In this document: piece after piece, positions 10,318 through 20,555 of the stretch
Layout: the number at the start of each line of letters is the position of its first letter
Position numbering within the stretch: position 1 is the first letter of the stretch
NCBI GenBank assembly: GCA_009103225.1
Contig: RHPI01002438.1
Span: 746,516-810,515 of the forward strand
From: Chlorokybus atmophyticus
Lineage: Eukaryota; Streptophyta; Chlorokybophyceae; Chlorokybales; Chlorokybaceae
Direction of reading: 5' to 3'
Length of the DNA stretch: 64,000 nt
Position numbers and translations under genes: made by a program
The notes under the pieces: generated by a model
What the model saw: the letters and a program-made list of their open reading frames with translations, nothing else
The model's database searches: none
What the model was told of the DNA's origin: nothing

Positions 10318-13300
10318 TTATTTTGACTGCAACGCAGCCTTAAGGACAACGTTGATGTCTTGAAAGTGCGCATTGAACATGGCGGGAGAGTAGCAGAAGT
10401 GCGTGCAATCGCGTGCAATGTGTCCAATGGGGAGCAAGCCCGGCCCGTCGTGGTGGGCGTTGAAGCGCGGGGCGGTGAGCTCGTAGAAGGGCACGAGGTG
10501 GATGTTGGGACGAGTCTGCAACACCTCCCGTATCCGCCCGTTCTGGTAAGATATCACGCTCTGGTGGTGCGCCGCATCGGTTAGCGCCTCACACGGCCCC
10601 CTCAATATGTTCGTGTGCAAAGCCGCGTCAAAGTGGCCTGTCAGTGGGAAGTGCTGCGCCGACACCTCCCGGAACAAAACCACCTGCAAGAGTTGTATCC
10701 TAGTTGGTATACCTGCTATGTTGGGTTGCACATGACGATACTGCAACAGATTGCAACACTACTACTCTACTGCGTGAAGCGCTGCCATGGTCTCAAATAT
10801 TATACAATGCAAGTGTTCTAGCAAACAATGCAACTGCTCTCGATATTTTCCTGTGCCTTGCGTATTGTTGTTTATCGGACTATGTACCGCACTGACTGTG
10901 CATCATAGGGACGAATGGACCAGTAGTTACTGTATGGGTTGCTTCATGGTATTGGCAAGCTTTGAATTTGTCCAGCACAAACCACAACACAACAACTCTC
11001 CACCCTCACCTTATCAGATCGTCGTCCATAGGCCTCGAAGTACTCGGCGGCCTCGTCCAGATGCGCGTCAAACAGTGTCACGTTGGTGCCATAGTGCAGG
11101 CCAAACCCCGTCAGCACCACATCCGCCATCTCCAGCCAGGCCCTCATGTACACCGGCTCGAACGAGTTCACCCTCGGCTGCGCGGGGAAATACAAATAGT
11201 GCAGTGAGTCCAAATTGTTCAGCCATTGTTGTCACATTGCATGCATGTGTATACATATACACATGTATATACACAGTTGTGTGTGCGCGCGCCCGCATGT
11301 GTGTATGTGTACACAATTGCACATGCGCGCACATGCAGACGCCCGTGTCCATGTGGACGCCTGCATGTGCCAACCAAGGAGTGTGCACGTGTCTGTATAC
11401 ACCTTCGCTCCCAACCACGCCTGTGTTTGTGCCAGTATACATGCACACGAGTGTGTGCGCGCACACGTGCCAAACATGTAAGCGCGCACACGTGCCAAAC
11501 ATGTAAGCGCGCACGCCTGCCTTCCTGCAAGGACTCGCATACAGCGCTTGTACATACCGCAAGGGTGGTGATGTTATAATTGGGCACCCTCCACACATTG
11601 CTCCCATCAATCTCCCATCGGTCCGTGGCGTTGTACGCTCGTGGCTTGTAATCCGACGTGTCCTCGGGTAGCGCGCGTAGTGTCCTCCAGACGTTGTCAT
11701 AAGCGTCGAGGTCCTCCTCCACACCACCACTCAGACCAGCGTTCTCCAGCGCGCACATGAGGGCGTACCACGTCTGGCTCATCACGCTGTCGCCCATGAT
11801 GAGGAGGGTCTTGCCTTCAAGCAAATGAAGCAGGTCGGGGAGAGCGGGACGGGAACTGGACGCCACGTACGGGTCCCATGTCTGCCAGTCCTCCACTCTG
11901 GGAGTTGGTCACGTGAAATGAGAACCACGCTTGTGTTGCTCGTGGTTTGACGTGGTTGACTGACAGCATGCGTGTATATATTGACGTGCGTAAGCAAAGG
12001 TGAGAGAGTCGTCCTTTAACACATGCGTGACAAATGTTGACCTTGATAGCCGCCATCATCTGCAGTTAAGTACCCCCGCAACTCCCAAGTAACCGTAACC
12101 TCCATAAGAAAAACATGTGCAAGAAAATCTCATGCACATGATGTGTACTTCAACTGTCAACAATATCAACTGTGCACGTTGCTGTGCCTCCAAGAAGGAA
12201 CGTGCATATCAGCAGTACACAAACACACGCATGCTCACGCCATAAACATGCACACGTGTGTGCATCACACGCCCACAGATATGCACACGGTTGTACATGC
12301 CCATGTCCAAGGCTGTACCTGGCATATTGTTGGCAGAAGCTGCGAATTGGCTGGCGCCTCTCCCACGGGCCATTGGTCGCTGGATTGAAAACAACCATCA
12401 ACCTCACCCAACACCATCACGCAGAGTTCAAGTAACCCACCTAAGTAGATGCACGGCGGGGTGCGCTCGCACTGCACGGAATGGCCGTCACGTGTGGAGT
12501 GGCAGCGGCTGAGCTGGTCCGCGTGCGCGCGCCGGTCCGCAGCCTCGTCGGAGGTGACGCCATTGGCTGGCAGATTGTTGGGGTGCGACGTGTCTGGCAG
12601 GCCCTGCTGCTCGCTCCAGAACACCACGTCTGCGCAGCATGTGTCTGTGTCTTAGAGCGTTATGAATGTGCTTGTGTTTGAGATGCGCTTCAGTTGCAGT
12701 TTACAGATACTCTTGCTTCGTGTTCCCCCAGTACTAGTGGAAATTTGATCAATAATCAATGCATGCACACATGCGCACACTCGCGCGCGCATGTGTACTG
12801 TACTCTGTTACGAGCACACACGTGCATGCGTGAGTGTGCACGTGCATGAGTACTGGCAGATCACACAGACTCCAGGTACAACACCACATGTTTGTGTTTG
12901 TAACCTGGAGACAGCTTCTGACCAACTCAAATGAGCCGTGTTGACAATTCCTTGCCAAATGGTGTGAAGTATACATAATGGAATATGCATATACCAACAT
13001 GCGACTCCTACAAGGCGTCGATATGACGTGAGCGCAAGGACCAGGAGCTTTCTGAGTCATTGGCTTCGTAAACACCAAGGTCCTGCCATCCTAGCGCATG
13101 TACAGTCGCTGCACACCGTGAAGTGCGATATTCGGCATTCACCAATAGAATTGAGGCCAGCAAGTTGTTGCTAATTGCAATCTGGCTGTCGCAACAACCC
13201 TACAGACCAGTGCCTGTGCCCTGGCCATGGGCACACTGCATGAAGTGCTGCTCAACCGAGCCTTGCACTCTCTCACACACACCTTCAGGGCACCAGATGA

Positions 13301-13397
13301 GGAAGGCGAGCAGCGGCAGGCCCACCAGCACCACCCCCGCCCCCCACCGCCGCCACAGCAGGGCGTTGCTGGTGGCGGCGGCGGAGTCCGTCTTCAT
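10318..13397 (-). CDS. PC-esterase/TBL-like type II membrane protein
   Basis: Five exons on the minus strand, 391 aa, phases closing throughout: 13283-13397, 12441-12629, 11558-11895, 11010-11177, 10318-10683. Exon 1 encodes a short cytosolic head and one transmembrane segment (about residues 18-35, GAGVVLVGLPLLAFLIW), the layout of a Golgi type II protein. The catalytic signatures of the PMR5/TBL (PC-esterase) family are present: MGDSVMSQTWYAL with the GDS at about 136-138, VVLFREVSAQHF in the last exon, and RDCTHFC with the DxxH at about 362-365. Plant members O-acetylate wall polysaccharides, and related proteins act on sialic acid or capsule sugars. Acetyl transfer to, or removal from, an extracellular glycan is the likely reaction, and the substrate is unknown. 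The protein is compact compared with plant TBLs. Introns 1 and 3 are rich in CA/TG repeats. Confidence 0.82.
11457..11506. repeat. 25-bp tandem duplication in intron 3 of the PC-esterase gene
   Basis: Two identical adjacent 25-bp units (11457-11481 and 11482-11506) followed by a partial third. Each contains CACGTG-like and ACATGT words. It lies in a CA/TG-rich intron with no coding role. Confidence 0.85.
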
Positions 13398-14639
13398 GAA
13401 CCCTCACCTAGCCCACCCCCGCTACCTCCGCACCAACCTGACGCCTGCAGTCAACAAGCCGCCCTCCCACACGCCAGCTGGCTTCTAGCCGATAATGTGA
13501 CTTCAGGCCTCACCTCCAAGCATGCGTGTGCATGTGAGCCATCAGCACACCGCTGTGGTGACGTCAATGAACCTTTAGGCAAGTGACCTTCCAACGTCGC
13601 TACTGACTATCATTGAACAACACCAGTCACCAGCATGAAGTGCAATATGCATGCGCCGGACGCCTCAGCTCGCTGGGACACAAGTTTTGGGCAACTCGCG
13701 TTGCGGTGTAGGACCTAGTGGGGAAGAAAAGGTGGGAACAAGACTTAGGCCTAAGCGAAACATTATAGCCTTTGCTCACACTGTCGATGTATGCGTCGCA
13801 GCAAGTTGACAACTTCCCGCGCTGACCGCGTGGCCTGATGATGATCAGACTCAAGAGACTCGAGTCAAAGACGCATCCTTCCAGAATGGAAGTTGAAGCC
13901 ATTGAGCAGCAGATTGCCCCCAGTGGCCCAAACTGTGGGCCACAATCATGCGGCGGATCTCGAACGGGCGTGAACCGCCTGGTTGTGTGCGATCCTGGCA
14001 CGAAGGCGCCGGACATATTGTCCGGGACGATCGATGGGCCCGGTAGGCGGTGGCCGCTGCCTTGTCCAAACAAATCGGCTCTGTTGTATATGACACGCTG
14101 GCAGGGGGGCGTCATGCATCACGCTGCCGCGCATGCACGGCGTGCTGCGTGACCTTGCCAGTTGCCCCTGAGCAGTCAGAACAACGCGGTGTTGGACCTC
14201 TGCCGTGCAAGCGTCGCAATTCTCTCAGTGACGGCGCGTCGGCGGAGAATGCTTTGCGGCGCCAATCGACGTTGGGCGTCGGTGCGGGCGCATGGCTTGC
14301 AGCGTTACCGGTGACATCGGTGTTGCGGCTGTCCGCCGACGTGTTTCGCGTGGCGGTACGGACTCGCCTGGCACTGCGCACCCGATGTTGGCCAACGTCA
14401 CGCATTGCGTGTGCGGCGTCACGCTCATTCATTTGCTGTGCTGCCCTGTGGGGCGCAACAGGACCGCCACGCATGATGCGCTGCGTGACGAGGTTTATAT
14501 ACATGCGGGAGGCAGGGTACATGGTGAGCAGGCAGCCGGACCGTTCGAGGGGGTTTCATCTTGCGAAAATGGCCGTGTCAATAGCGGGCGACAGGTCGCG
14601 GGTCCGAGGGGTTCCCTCTGAGTCGAAGTGGCGTGGTTT
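13398..14639. other. Upstream of the PC-esterase gene, then left flank of the hAT element
   Basis: The first few hundred bases should hold the minus-strand promoter of the PC-esterase gene. From about 13640 the composition changes to CpG-rich DNA without a recognisable protein, resembling the right flank of the hAT insertion (17846-18640). Open frames here (for example the minus frame 13627-14115, 162 aa) have no recognisable domain. The segment probably belongs to an older repeat into which the hAT element jumped. Confidence 0.45.
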
Positions 14640-17600
14640 TAGAGCTGGCACGTTACGAATAAAACCCGTTACACATTACACATTGAAGCAAAAATTTACG
14701 CGTGTAATAGATACACATCCATAACCGTGTGTAATATTACAGATTGAGCCCTACACATTGATTACACATGCATTGCTCGACTTGCCCGATACCATAGCAC
14801 ATTTTGCATGCACATCATGCAAATTTATAACACTTTGAACTGCAACGCACGAACACTGTATGTCATGTGCATGTTACAAGCATGAAACAAACTTACAAAC
14901 TATTAGTCCAAGTCAAAGGAAAGCTGCTCTACCTCTTCCACCGTCAACATTGGCTCTTTCTCTTCTCCCTCAAGGGGGGGCAAGTTCTTTAAGTAGTTAA
15001 GACAATCCACCCAGTCCTGAGCAGTGATGCAGCGAGCATTGCGATCAAGAACGCGTTGATTGAAGAAGATGTACACTAACATGCCTACTCGACCAACAAG
15101 CAATGATCCTCGGCGCTTGCTCCACACATGGCTCCAGCAGGACCAGTTGCGCTCCGCACTTGCAGCCGTTGGGGCGATGATAAGCACCATCCTCGCAATG
15201 TCCAGCAACAACGACATGTTCTCGCCGTACTTGTCCCACCAGAGCAGAGGATCACTGCCAAGTAAAGAATCGAAGGCATGTGGCGGAATGCCTAGTGCCT
15301 CAGGGTTGTCTTGATACTCGTGAAGTTGCCGAATGGCCACAATACCTTTGTGCGGGTCTCCTAACAATGTCTGGGTGCATAATAAAGCATTATTGCAAGT
15401 CTTTAGTATCAAGAGCACATCATGACATGCTTACTGTGGACAACTTCTCAGCCGAGGCCCGCTTTGCAAGAGGGATCAACAATAGCTTGGCCTTGTACTT
15501 TGGGTGCAGCATGGCAGCAAGGATAAAGACGTCATGCCACCCATACTCACGCCTACGCTTCCATGCATGTTGTACCTTTGCCAACACTGGGTGCAGGTAC
15601 TCATGATGAACGCAAGAGTCCACAGCGAATTGCATCTCAAATATTTGCCAATACGCATCTGCCAACGTGCATGAGTCTGACTCAAAAAAGGGCATAAATT
15701 GTAGCAGCAAAAGGTCTCAGAAACTCCTCCACTTGCGCACAGCTGTTCCAAAATTCGTTGCTGAGAACAATGTCTGTAACTGCTGCTACTGCCTTGCGAT
15801 CTTTGGCTGACACTCCCGTCGCATTGCTAGGAAAATCCGGATCGACAGTCAATGCGCGTAGTGGCCCTTTGTTAAGCAGGAGCGCGTGCAACATGCGTTG
15901 GTTGCTAGCAAAGCGTGTAGCACATGCTAGCTCCAACCCTTTTTTCACCTATATCAAAGCTCAATGAACACTAAGATGTCCAGCACATGCATGTTCAGCA
16001 CGCATGCAAGACACTTGCATGCAAGCTTACTTGTTGGCGAGAGCGCATGGCAGCCAGGAGCAGTGTTTTGCTTATCATGTGCTTCAAAGTACTTTACTAC
16101 AACCTTAGCCTTCTTCAAAGCATTGTCAATGGGAGGTAAGCCACCAAAGTCAGTGAGAAGCAGGTTGTACACACGAGCTAAGCAACCGAAGGTGATAAGC
16201 CGCGGCATCTCAGCTCTCATTAGCTTCCAGTACTTTGACATCACGCTTAGAGAATCTGTGACAATGGCAATGAGCTTAGACTGCAGCTCATGTTTCTCTA
16301 GCACTGCCAATGTGCGCTCCTTCAGAAACTCAGCTGACAATGCACATTCAGTCAAGGCTATGCGTTACGCCCAGCATGATGACATGTGATACACACAATG
16401 TACAGCAAGCTACCTGTTACGCTCTCCCCGCCTGATGTTGTCATGTCCAGAAAGTAGGACTTGCAACCTATGCTTGCTTGAAAGTTAATAACATGTGTGT
16501 CACCTGCATGACACACCCTCATGCATGAAGACGCAACACATAGTCAGATGCGGGATTAGCATGTGCTGCACATCATGGCGGCCAAGTACCTTGTGTGCGT
16601 GACCACCCGTCCGAGTTTAATGTTACATATGGAGCAAAACTGAACTCAGCCTTGACCTTGTCCACAATCTTGTTGTAGACAGTAAACAGGTGTTTTGTGC
16701 CTATGGTATGCCGGTGAGGTAGCTTGAAGCCAGGGCGATAGGTTTCAAACCACCTCTTCACCGCTGGGTGCTCCACCCAATTGTGTGGAATGTTCGTCAT
16801 GAAGAGTACTTCTGACAAACCCAACTGCACATGCAACATTCAAAATATACCAACGCAATCACAAAGCGATCACACACTGCAACTCACCTGCATCTCTTCA
16901 AGCTGACTGGTAGTCAGCACATCAATACCAGTCCTCAACTTGGCATTAGTCAGTGCAGGCTGACGTCGCGTGATTGCCGTGTCATTCAAGTCCTTGGCAT
17001 CAATCAGCTGTTGAACTTGCTTGTCTGGGTTTCTCCTTGCAGCTTCAGATGCAAGATAGCCGCATACACGTGCATTCAACAAGTGTTTCTTATTGTGCGT
17101 AACGTTGGACAAGCCTCCTTTGAAAGTGCAGAACTTGCATTGTCCTTTGCCATTTGATACAATGAATGCATCCCGCACCCAATCCTTCTTCTTCGTTGCA
17201 TGATCAGACGCAAGTGATGGCAAGCCATGAGCAGGTCGCTTGTTCAAGTTGGCGTCAGGCAAGCTGCGGCCTATACGCAGAACTGCGGACCTGCTAACAG
17301 CATCCATGCACACTTAGTGCAAGTTTATCACATGATGAGAGATCACTAAGCAAATCTCAATCTTTATGCCTTATTGTTACCCTTAAGAGCTACCCCAACT
17401 TGTCGGCAGCTCAGACACACAACGGACTACGCTAGAACAGGGGCATGCACATTGTGCATTGCACCAGCACTTCCTCCCTTACCTGGTAGAGCCAAGAGCC
17501 GACGTTTGAGAACTCTCGCCAGCTCCGCTCCCATCCATGGACGTGCCATCAATCATCAAGTTGTTCCCCTCGCCATCCACCTACAGGCCGCCACCGCCGC

Positions 17601-17837
17601 CGCCGCCGCCGCCTGATTGCCAGGCTCCTGCAGCGGCCTGGTCTGGGCCTTGTGCGCACCTTGTGCGCGCACATATTGCGCACTGGAGCTTGTGCGCACC
17701 GCACTGGAGCTTGTGCGCACCGCACTTGGAGGGGACGCGCACAAGCCCTGTGTAATTACAATTACATGTGTAACGACTGTATTTTACATGTGTAATTAAT
17801 ACACATGCGTCTATTACACTGTAATTTGCCAGCTCTA
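14640..17837 (-). mobile_element. hAT DNA transposon with TIRs and 8-bp TSD
   Basis: The left end starts TAGAGCTGGCACGTTAC at 14640. The right end (17821-17837), read on the minus strand, starts TAGAGCTGGCAAATTAC. These are terminal inverted repeats with 15 of 17 bases matching, the first 11 perfect. Flanking 8-mers are cgtggttt (14632-14639) and cgtgattt (17838-17845), an 8-bp target-site duplication with one difference, as expected for hAT elements. Subterminal DNA at both ends is rich in short TACACA/TGTGTA words. The element is 3198 bp and encodes one multi-exon transposase on the minus strand. Confidence 0.9.
14903..17307 (-). CDS. hAT transposase (BED-like finger, DUF659, hAT C-terminal dimerisation)
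   Basis: Exons read on the minus strand: 16888-17307, 16590-16824, 16414-16503, 16031-16357, about 15684-15948, 15435 to about 15690, 14903-15370. The N-terminus has a zinc-finger-like CKFC followed by THNKKHLLNARVC. The middle carries the DUF659/hAT core (NSDGWSRTQ, then HVINFQASIGCKSYFLD). The end has the dimerisation motif IIAPTAASAERNWS. The first four exons join in phase. There are two problems. A run of six A at 15684-15689 shifts the frame between two otherwise continuous blocks (YALF and FESDSCTLAD), and the phase at the exon 4 to exon 5 junction does not close with the obvious donor. The gene is therefore either very recently broken or affected by a homopolymer error. It cuts and pastes its own element through the TIRs. 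Confidence 0.8.
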
Positions 17838-18649
17838 CGTGATTTGTCATGTCGCGTGGATTCGCCGGTCCACCGGCAGTGGTAGTCCGGTAGTTGCCAC
17901 GGGATGCGGCGTGACCGGACCACGCTTGTGTCGGCGTAGTTCAAGGGCTGTCTTTGCAGATAGCACACGAATGTGGCTTGTCGAAAAACGGAATGTCGGG
18001 AGCTACCGCGCGGATACATCGCGGGCATGCATTCAATAGATTGCGTACGGATTAAAACTCCAGTCCTGGAGGCTGGTTGTGTCCATGCGGACATGCTGGG
18101 CCACCGTCAGCTCTGGCTTGGTGGGGAGGGCGGCGTCGTTGAGTGCTACAAGAAGTCGCGGCGGCGGCATTCAGAAATGTTGACTAGACTAATGCGATGG
18201 CGCTGGAGCCAACCAGCTAAGCAGCGCCGGCCGTGGTAATGCCGTAATATATACTGGCCACCAAGCTACCTAAGTCGCAGGTGTGGCCTGGTTTGGCGGG
18301 GGCACCAGAGGGGACGGCAACGAGTTAGGAGGTACTCTGTAACCTCCTAAAGATAACTCAGAGGTCGCCGCCTGCTAGTCTGATCTTTGTTTCAAGCTCA
18401 GCGGCGTGGCGGTGTCTGGCCTAGTCTGCTGTGCCATTTACACACGTCATTTGTCGCTCCAAAACGTACGGACATTTTGTTATAAATACATTTATCGAGC
18501 AACTTCCGTTAACCACTTTCGTCGACAGCATGCGGACTTTACCGGAACACCACCGATATTGCAGGACTCGTGATCGAGCCAATAATTTGATAGTCTAATC
18601 GGGTTCACGCGAGTCATTAATAAACCGAGACTGGGCGCTACAAAAAGGA
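17838..18649. other. Right flank of the hAT insertion, CpG-rich, possible LTR or leader
   Basis: Begins with the target-site duplicate. It contains a TATAAATA word near 18481-18488 and no protein I recognise. It lies directly upstream of the gag-like frame on the same strand. It could be the 5' LTR or leader of that retroelement, split by the hAT insertion, but I did not find a matching 3' copy, so this stays an inference. Confidence 0.35.
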
Positions 18650-18650
18650 G

Positions 18651-19619
18651 TGCACCGAAGAGTACTCAACCCTACTTTGCGACTACTATCACAAGACGGG
18701 TCACTTGGAGTCAGTTTTCCGGAGTTGAGATCTGCCAACAGCTACAGCAACAAGTGCTTTAATGGCTACAACAGCAACAACACTGGAGGCTACAACAGCA
18801 ACAACCCTGGAGGCTACAACAGCAACAATACTGGAGGCCACAACAGTAACAGCGCTCGTAGCAACAACAACAACAACGCCGGTGCTCGCAAGGAAGAGGC
18901 TACAGGGGCAAGAATCATCCTCCTCAGCGCAAAGACAAGATGGACGTCCGCGCGCTGCTGCTGTTGCCGCTAAGGCTCCAGCCAACCCATCAGCTGATGA
19001 TTATATGGCTGCCCTCATGGCACATATGACATACCTGAAAGAAGACAAGGAGCAGGACTATTGCGCCTGCTACTCTGCCCGATGGGCACTGATGGCTCCA
19101 AAGCGTGTAAGGGACACGAGCACTCCGTCACGCATTCAACCATCCCGACGAGCACGAGGGGAAGCCGCAACATTGTCAGCAACTACATCCTCTGAAGCCA
19201 CCAGTTGTGCTACATCGGCAGCAACAGCCACACCGGCTACGACGTCGACTCCGTTAATGTCAACAGCAACTACTTCAATCGCACCAAGAGTTGGTACACC
19301 AGTGGGCACTGTGACGCCAACACTGGTGAGGACGATGGCAACAGCCACTGCTGTGACCGCCTCTGCAGCAGTAGATCACATCGGTCCTGCTCCAGCTATA
19401 GGAGCACCTGTGTCAGCGAGTGTTGAGACCACTCTCGCGCCATTGACCGGCATTATCGCAACCACTACCAGTGCCATCATCGAGTCCGCTGCTACTGCAG
19501 TGACGCGCGCAGCTACGTTGTTCGCCCTCGTTGTCACCCAGGCTGTTTCGCGATGTCAGCAAGCTGAGCACGCATGGGAGACCATCATGCGTAGAGCAGA
19601 CCCCACTACCATTATTTGA
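18651..19619 (+). CDS. Gag-like low-complexity ORF of a retroelement
   Basis: An open frame from 18762 to 19619 (285 aa) rich in Thr, Ala and Ser, followed on the same strand by more degenerate sequence and then by gypsy pol. The central part (NPSADDYMAALMAHMTYLKE) and the end (TQAVSRCQQAEHAWETIM) look helical, as in Gag proteins, but no CCHC knuckle is seen. A second frame through 18650-18973 encodes YNSNN(T/P)GG repeats over the same DNA. Assignment to Gag rests on position more than on sequence. Confidence 0.4.
18765..18853. repeat. 24-bp minisatellite inside the gag-like ORF
   Basis: Four tandem units of about 24 bp (GGCTACAACAGCAACAAC and so on) with a few substitutions. In one frame they encode YNSNN-T/P-GG and in another ATTATTLE. 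Confidence 0.8.
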
Positions 19620-20555
19620 GGAGGAGAGCGCACCACGTGCGTTAAACGCAGTAACCGCGCTTTCCCCCTGCCTGAATATCACACCCTGCCACAGCAGACC
19701 CAGTGACAACTGGAGGATGAGATCCTCGCCGACACGGCGCCTCCCATACAAAACTGCGTCTTTGTGGCCATCTACGGAACACTTGTTGTGCTGGGTTTGG
19801 CCCTGCAGCTGTTCTGAACTCGGCATGACAATATGCAGACCGCGCCACGCTAGCCCGCACAAGTCCGTCACGAGCCTTTCGACCCAAGTTTGCTGGACAC
19901 GTATCAAGACTGGCGACCTAACGTGCAGCAGCACGTCAGCGATGAAGCTGACATGCCTTTGGGTACCGACAAAGCACTGAGGCCCTTACTACTCCTCCGT
20001 TTCACGAGCGCTACGCCGCTCTCGAACAAGCATTCACCTGGCGGCAAGACGAAACTGCAGCCATCAACGTACGAGCGCAAGCCTTTCCGCTGCTCGTGCT
20101 TCCGTTCCTCAACCAACAATTGCTGGCCTATTGTCCAGCACGACACCTCTCGCTGTCGAGACCATCATTGACCAGGCGAGGGCGCTGGCCCAACAAACTA
20201 GGGGGTGATTGCCGCGCTGCTACCCGCCTTGGTGGAAGATTTGCCTGACGATCAACGAGATCCAGGGAGAGGCTACCTTACACCACAAGGGTGAACACAA
20301 TGGGATAGAGCACGCATAGTTGGAAAACATCAAGTTCGCACTGCCCTGTTGCGACAAGCAACCATGCTACATCGACAAGAAGGCATCAGCCTGAGACAGA
20401 TGATGGGGATGCGATAAGGTGGCAATGCAACGCCAGCAAGGCTAGTGACTTGGCTAGTCACCAATCACCCCGCAGTCCGTTTGTTCGAATTTGGCATTGA
20501 ATTGTCACGGTTGGACGCCTTCTTTCGCTCGCTACGGCAAGCGTATGACAAGGTG
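19620..20555 (+). pseudogene. Degenerate gag-like continuation
   Basis: No long frame, but short in-frame blocks look protein-like, for example HERYAALEQAFTWRQDETAA around 20007-20066 and NHPAVRLFEFGIELSRL around 20463-20513. Stops and frameshifts separate them. The segment ends about where the minus-strand hAT remnant starts. It probably derives from the same retroelement as the pol region at 23.0-26.4 kb. Confidence 0.35.

Noticed and set aside
11457-11506. CRISPR-like repeat
   Set aside because: Only two adjacent units without spacers, in an intron of a eukaryotic gene.
13627-14115. 162-aa minus-strand ORF next to the hAT element
   Set aside because: No recognisable domain, no splice-linked continuation, and it sits in repeat-like CpG-rich DNA.
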